Below, piece after piece: positions 59,201 to 64,000 of a DNA stretch of 64,000 bases. Position 1 is the stretch's first letter, and the number at the start of each line of letters is the position of its first letter. The notes beneath the pieces are model-generated. The model worked only from the letters and a program-made list of their open reading frames with translations. It did not search any database and was not told the origin of the DNA. The DNA is from Ceratopteris richardii. Its lineage: Eukaryota; Streptophyta; Polypodiopsida; Polypodiales; Pteridaceae. The stretch is from positions 198,154,260 through 198,218,259 of the forward strand of contig CM035414.1 in the NCBI GenBank assembly GCA_020310875.1, given 5' to 3'. The translations under genes and the position numbers were made by a program.

Positions 59201-60277
59201 GAGGTGATGAGTATTTCTCACATAATTTTGACTTCTTCTTATAGAACATAGGCATAAAGAGAGAGATTACAACAAGATACACTCCTTAACAGAATGGAGT
59301 TGTAGAGACAAGAAATAAAATAATAGTAGAGGCTGAAAGATTGATGTTGAATGAAAAAAAAACTCCCAAATTACTTTTGGGAAGAGGTTTTTTCCATAGC
59401 CACTTGCCTAATCAATAGGCTTCCATCCATGTCTTTGGATGGAATGACCCCTTATGAGGTATGGAATGGTAGGAAATCTTCTTTGGATCATTGTAAGATC
59501 TTTGAGTGCATTTCTTATGCACACATACCCTCAGGGAAATCTTGATCCAATAGTTGAAAGATACATCTTCATTGGCTATGAACAAAATTATAATCCCAGG
59601 AACAAACAAATTATAGTTAGTAGGGATGTGGTATTTGATGAAAATAACTCTTGCTTTAAGGATGATTACAGGAAAGTAAAGCTACCCTATGATTTGGAAA
59701 ATGATTTTCCAAATCTCACCAAAGAAGAATCACATACATGAGAGGATGTCAACTCAAAAGTAGAGAAGCTATGGAGGAAGAAATTGAATCACTTCAAGAG
59801 AATAGCACTTGGGATTTGGTTCCCAAAAAACCATTCATGAAGGTAAAAGAATCCAAGTGGATTTACAAAGTGAAAAAGAAATAAAATAGGACAATCAACA
59901 ATTATAAAGCAAAGCTACTAGCAAAGGGCTTTGCTCAAACCCATGGAGTAGATTATGAGGAGACCTTCTCACCTGTGGCCAAGATGCCAACTACCAGAGT
60001 TTCAGTAAGTATTGCTACTTCAAAGAATTGGAATTTGTACCAATTAGATGTTAAAAATGCATTCCATTATGGATGGATCATAGAAGAACTCTACATGGCT
60101 CAACCACGAGGATATGATGAAAAGTTGGTTTAAAGAAAGCTCCTAGAGCTTGGTACCATAGGCATTTCACATACTTGCAAGACCAAGGTTTTGTTGCAAG
60201 CAAGGTAGATTCTTCATTGTTCATTAAGACGACTAATTCAGAAGTTATTTATCTATGTGTTCATATGGAGGATATCA
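56281..60277 (+). mobile_element. Ty1/copia fossil, copy B, left part up to CACTA E4
   Basis: 5' LTR about 56281-57335 (TATA at about 56553), primer-binding site, gag, protease, integrase and RT in the same order as copy A. It ends at target TCA (60275-60277), where E4 starts. The same insertion site as E3 proves common descent. The rest lies beyond the window. Broken, with many breaks. Confidence 0.9.
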
Positions 60278-60568
60278 CACTACAACAGATCGATGGTATA
60301 TGGAGATTTTTACCAAGGAAAATGAACACGGCTTTATTTGCTACGACGCCGGTGTAAAAGTTGGTGTGCGCATTGGTACCAAAGCCTCGGTATACGCGTC
60401 GGTATATGCGTTGGTATATGCGTCCGTAATACCGACGCTCATACCGAGGCTTCTGCTAGAGATACCGTTGCCTATACCGTCGCTTGCTGGGTGTACCGAC
60501 GGTTATTCCGATGACACTACTGGAAGTACCGTCGGGTATACCGACGACCATACTTGCAAAAAAAATTT

Positions 60569-60644
60569 TGGGCAAAATGTTTTGTCTTTTGCTACAGCAA
60601 CATTACCATGATGTTGCTTAACAAAAGACAATACACTCTGCCCA
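60569..60644. repeat. Conserved hairpin, E4 copy
   Basis: Same arms as E3 over 76 bp. The adjoining T-run differs (AAAAAAATTTTG). Confidence 0.7.
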
Positions 60645-61019
60645 AAAAAAACGGAGTACATGTGATGTGTACTCTAATGACAACCGAAATATGATTTCAT
60701 GAAACATAGTATTATCCGACACAAAATAGATAATCAGAATGAACAATGAACCAGGTACAAAAGAAGTTATATATTTCAATAATGAAGGATGTACAAGAGT
60801 ATGGCAAACCACTATCATATATGATGCTTTTACAAAATGTGGCAAAGCAATGTATTGCCATATGGAAATCAAATACAAAATATTGGTCGTCCACTGCCAT
60901 ACACATGCAAAGAAGGTTCCATATCAACAGTCTTGCAACAAAGAACATTAATGAAATGAGATAAATTCACATGAAAATTACAAACAACAAGTAAAAACCA
61001 AGTTTATAAATTAATTACC

Positions 61020-62284
61020 TCATCGCAAATGCTCCCATGAAACTACCGCACCGCGTCCCTTCAAGTCCTGCAATAGTGCAGTGAACCCATGACTATATCC
61101 GTAAGACTCCTCCGTCCGTATTGGAGGACGACCCATTGCCAGCTCTTGAAACAGATATAAAAAGATTAGAGAAACATATATGAGAAATTTAACACAAATA
61201 AAGTCAATAAACGAAATGGTACTTACAAACTCATGATGCATCCTCTCATATCCACCGCTGCCCAAATGTGACGGTCCAATCATGTCTAGACATGTGGCTG
61301 CGGCATTTCGCTGCTGGTGATATCGATCAGGAGTCTGCTACTGCTTGTCATGAATCATGTCCCACTCCTCAGCATCTAACCATACAGGCTTTACTAACCC
61401 TTCTCTGAATGCATCACGAGCCTCGGATCGTCGATGCAACATGATCTCACGTGCGGTGTGCAGAATCCACTCTGAACTCACAATCGACTGTCCATCGGCT
61501 GGTCGGAACTCCTGGTAAATCTTCTGTGTGATATAATTCTTCCGATCTTTATCCTGTTCACTCCATTTCAGCATGATGGAGTGTCCAAACTGGATGGAGC
61601 AAAGCTGTCATATGTGTGCATTCATTGCTTTTCCAGCCGCATCCATCACCGGAGCTCCATCTCGGATATTATACACCTTGGAGTCATCATGGTCATGAGC
61701 ACCCCAAGGTGTACGTGGTGTACTGCGTGGTGTACTGCATGGCGTACCTACATCTGAGGTACTCGTCCTAGGAGTAGAACCACGCGACACAATGTTCGTC
61801 GCACTTCCTCCATAACAACCGCCTCCTCCGCCTCCAGAACTACTTGTAGATCCACTCCTAGAATCTCCTGCTCCAGAGCGTGACCTCGATCTACGTGACG
61901 GGCCAGATCCTGTATCGCGCTGAGGTGTCGAACGCACACGTCTACTAGTAGACCTAGTAGGAGATGGCTGCAAAGATGGTCGTGGTGGAGTCACAAAGCT
62001 AGGAGACATACCTCCTACGGGAGTAGCACCACCCGCAGGAGTGACACCGGCAGGAGTGACACCGACGGGAGTGACACCGGCGGGAGTGACACCGGCGGGA
62101 GTGAGGCAGCGAGAGTGAGGCCGCCAGGATTAAGGTCGCTAGGAGTGAGGCCGGGAGGAGTGCTACCTCGAGCGATCCAATAGTGTGATGCAGCAGCCAT
62201 ATACGCAGGAGGGACCTGAGAGATGAACTCCAAAAACTGCTCCTCTGTCATGGAATGTGGAGTGACTGGAGGACTGTCTCCCAT
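61020..62284 (-). pseudogene. E4 gene 2: Ptta/En-Spm-like transposon protein
   Basis: Same structure, domains and breaks as E3 gene 2, including the frame change at the GVTPA repeat and the stop after KAMNAHI. Only scattered substitutions separate the two. The shared lesions predate the segmental duplication. Confidence 0.65.
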
Positions 62285-62390
62285 CGTGCTCTGTAATAAA
62301 AGAACTCAAATAATTAGCATGCGATAAGAAAAATAATATAGGGAATAAACAAAAAAAAAAACCAAAAATTAGTACGTACAGGTTTTTTAT

Positions 62391-63924
62391 TCAAACGTCC
62401 TCTATTCTAGCATCCTCTTGAAGATTCGATGCACCAAGAATATCTATCTCTATATTGATGGCTTCTAAATCGCTTGCTATGCTGGTTTCCTCCTGATCAT
62501 CGTCTATTGCTTCATCTTCTCGAACAATGACCTCTTCTTCTTGAACAATCACCTCTTCTTCTCGAACAATGATCTCTTCCTCCTCAGCTATCCAATGAAT
62601 CTCTGAGTCCACTAGAGATGGACTTTCTTCTACATCTATGTTTTCAAAAATTTGTGTACTACATAGAGCGACTTGTAAAACAAATAGCCACTCTGGGTCT
62701 TTTGAATCTGGTATAAAAACAACCTGCTCACAGTGTTCGGGAAGTACAAATGTGTCCCTTTCATCTGTCCATAATCTTATGGAGTCGACTTGAAGCAAAC
62801 CGCTCTTATCCCGTCTCACTGTTGCGTTTCTTCCAGAGGTGACTACTTTGAACCATTTCACGTCAAAAACAAAGTAATCAAACTTTCTGAAAGATAGTTT
62901 CAAAATGTCTTGAATCACACCACAATAATCTAACTCGCCTTCTAGAGCATTATCATCTCTTGCACTCGCTCTACTTTTTTGCAAATAAATCACCATCACT
63001 CCACTATCAAAAGTAGACCTATTTTGATCGATTCGTGTGACTCAAAAGTGCCGTCCATGAGACCATAGTGCACCGTATTTAATATACTCCCAATCATATC
63101 CTTTTGCGAGTTCTTCTTCTTCTTCAGAGATATCTTCACCCGCTGCCTTTGCTTGTGAAACCGCTGCATCTAGCCATCTGCTCGGTAGAAAAGGTGTGAG
63201 AGGTCGAAGATTTTCTGGAAGAGGCAAAAATCGAGTGGAACGATTTCTTCGAAACTGATCTCTTTCCTTTGCGTTAGTTTCCTTGGCAAGTTCATACCTT
63301 TCTAACCACTTTTGCATAGGCTCAGAGTTAACTATGCAAAACTTCATTGCCTTTTCTCTGAAAGCTGCATCCATTTTTCTTTGCAATCCTTTACTTGTGG
63401 TTCATCGCCTATGAGACGAACATCTTCATCATCGCTCCATAAGCGAGGCATTTCGGGATCTGATATACGTAGGAAACTCAGTTTATGAATACAAGAGATT
63501 CTTGTACAAACCATCCCTCTGCATGCTACCCTCAGGATTGTGCTCTCTGTCGAACAAACTCTTTTAATGTCTTCATAAAGCGCTCTAAGAAGAACATCGA
63601 TCGACTATGGACAGTTCCTGATATTGCAACTTCATCTACTACATGAACCAGTAAATGAAGATTGAAATAGTGAGAATACTTGTGGGAAAGTATTCTCTAC
63701 CATACAACAGCGGAGATTGCTTCGCCTATAACGTCTTCTCTAAATCTATTTGCTCCACACTTTGGACATACGTGGAGATGCTCATACTCATTCCGAAAGA
63801 GAATGCAATCATTCGGACATGAATTTTAGTATAATCCATTGGAATGGACTGTAAAAGTTTTTCGCATCTCCACGTGTTGGAGGCATGTCATTGCCCTCTG
63901 GCAAAAATTGATCTTTAAGAAGCC
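62391..63924 (-). pseudogene. E4 gene 1: DUF4218/DUF4216 transposase derivative
   Basis: DUF4216 and the acidic tail are open to the natural stop (202 residues, ending ASNLQEDARIEDV), unlike E3. DUF4218 is split from it by the same TGA as in E3 (63041-63043). The same Transposase_21 deletion junction is at about 63715. From about 63390 to 63910 roughly eight 1-3-bp indels relative to E3 shift the frame repeatedly. The exon 2 acceptor is at about 63925. Confidence 0.75.
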
Positions 63925-64000
63925 TGCAATAAGCAATTAAAAGATATTAGTAAATGAAGTTATTATGATACAACAATGAAAGCCAATTTGTACTCCACTT

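Larger units (their letters stand above)
53092..64000. repeat. Tandem segmental duplication, copy B (runs off the window)
   Basis: Direct repeat of copy A, highly similar throughout. The shared CACTA insertion point and shared LTR edges show that duplication followed both insertions. Confidence 0.88.
60278..64000 (-). mobile_element. CACTA element E4, left part, cut by the window end
   Basis: Starts CACTACAACAGATCGATGG and repeats E3: iterons (60345-60550), hairpin (60569-60644), 37-bp array (60746-60950), gene 2, gene 1. Nearly identical to E3 from 60.3 to 63.35 kb, then many small indels to the end. Confidence 0.92.

Noticed and set aside
60278-64000. E4 as an independent CACTA insertion into another Copia
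   Set aside because: Same TCA, same flank position, same internal lesions and flanking LRAT/CACTA remnants as E3: a segmental duplicate.

Overview
The window is repeat-dominated nuclear DNA of a land plant. Evidence: plant-type En/Spm (CACTA) transposases, plant L1-type LINE and Ty1/copia and Ty3/gypsy remnants, interstitial CCCTAAA-type telomere motifs, GT-AG introns, and decayed copies of a plant LRAT/NC-domain gene. Species cannot be told; a large repeat-rich genome is likely (inference). I see no intact host gene, no tRNA, no rRNA and no CRISPR. Nearly every open frame in the TG, CT and AT tracts is simple-sequence shadow.

Layout. 1-3582 is the right part of CACTA element E1, carrying a solo LTR, telomere-like arrays, TG and CT microsatellites and a 12-bp iteron foldback; it ends inside a Copia remnant (to 3804). 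3805-7600 is a minus-strand Ty3/gypsy fossil, 9100-10412 a minus-strand Copia fossil. 10416-12460 holds the end of a second CACTA subfamily (S1) joined to an LRAT-domain gene fragment. 12461-20119 is CACTA element E2. 20120-22090 is decayed sequence with a gypsy gag-like piece. 22088-28600 is a cluster of LRAT/NC-domain pseudogene pieces, one joined to another S-type CACTA end (S2). 28704 starts a third CACTA family. 30446-37188 is a decayed plus-strand CACTA transposase split by a LINE (31059-36697). 37194-51455 is a Copia element with target duplication CCAAC, interrupted by CACTA element E3 (41246-49461, target duplication TCA). 53092-64000 repeats 25348 onward: a direct tandem duplication with a unit of about 27.7 kb, whose second copy runs off the window inside CACTA E4.

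How parts relate. E1, E3 and E4 are copies of one CACTA insertion in one Copia element, spread by segmental duplication. E2 is a sister insertion elsewhere and gives the empty site for the solo LTR in E1 and E3. The CACTA genes are transcribed on the minus strand: gene 1 (transposase-associated N-terminus, Transposase_21, DUF4218, DUF4216) followed by gene 2 (Ptta/En-Spm-like). E2 keeps Transposase_21 but lost DUF4218/4216; E3 and E4 keep DUF4218/4216 but lost Transposase_21. The subterminal iterons CCGACGCTTATA resemble the known 12-bp TNPA site of maize En/Spm. Inferred order of events: Copia insertion, CACTA insertion, solo LTR formation in the CACTA, 27.7-kb duplication, then LINE insertion and a 106-bp junction duplication in copy A only.
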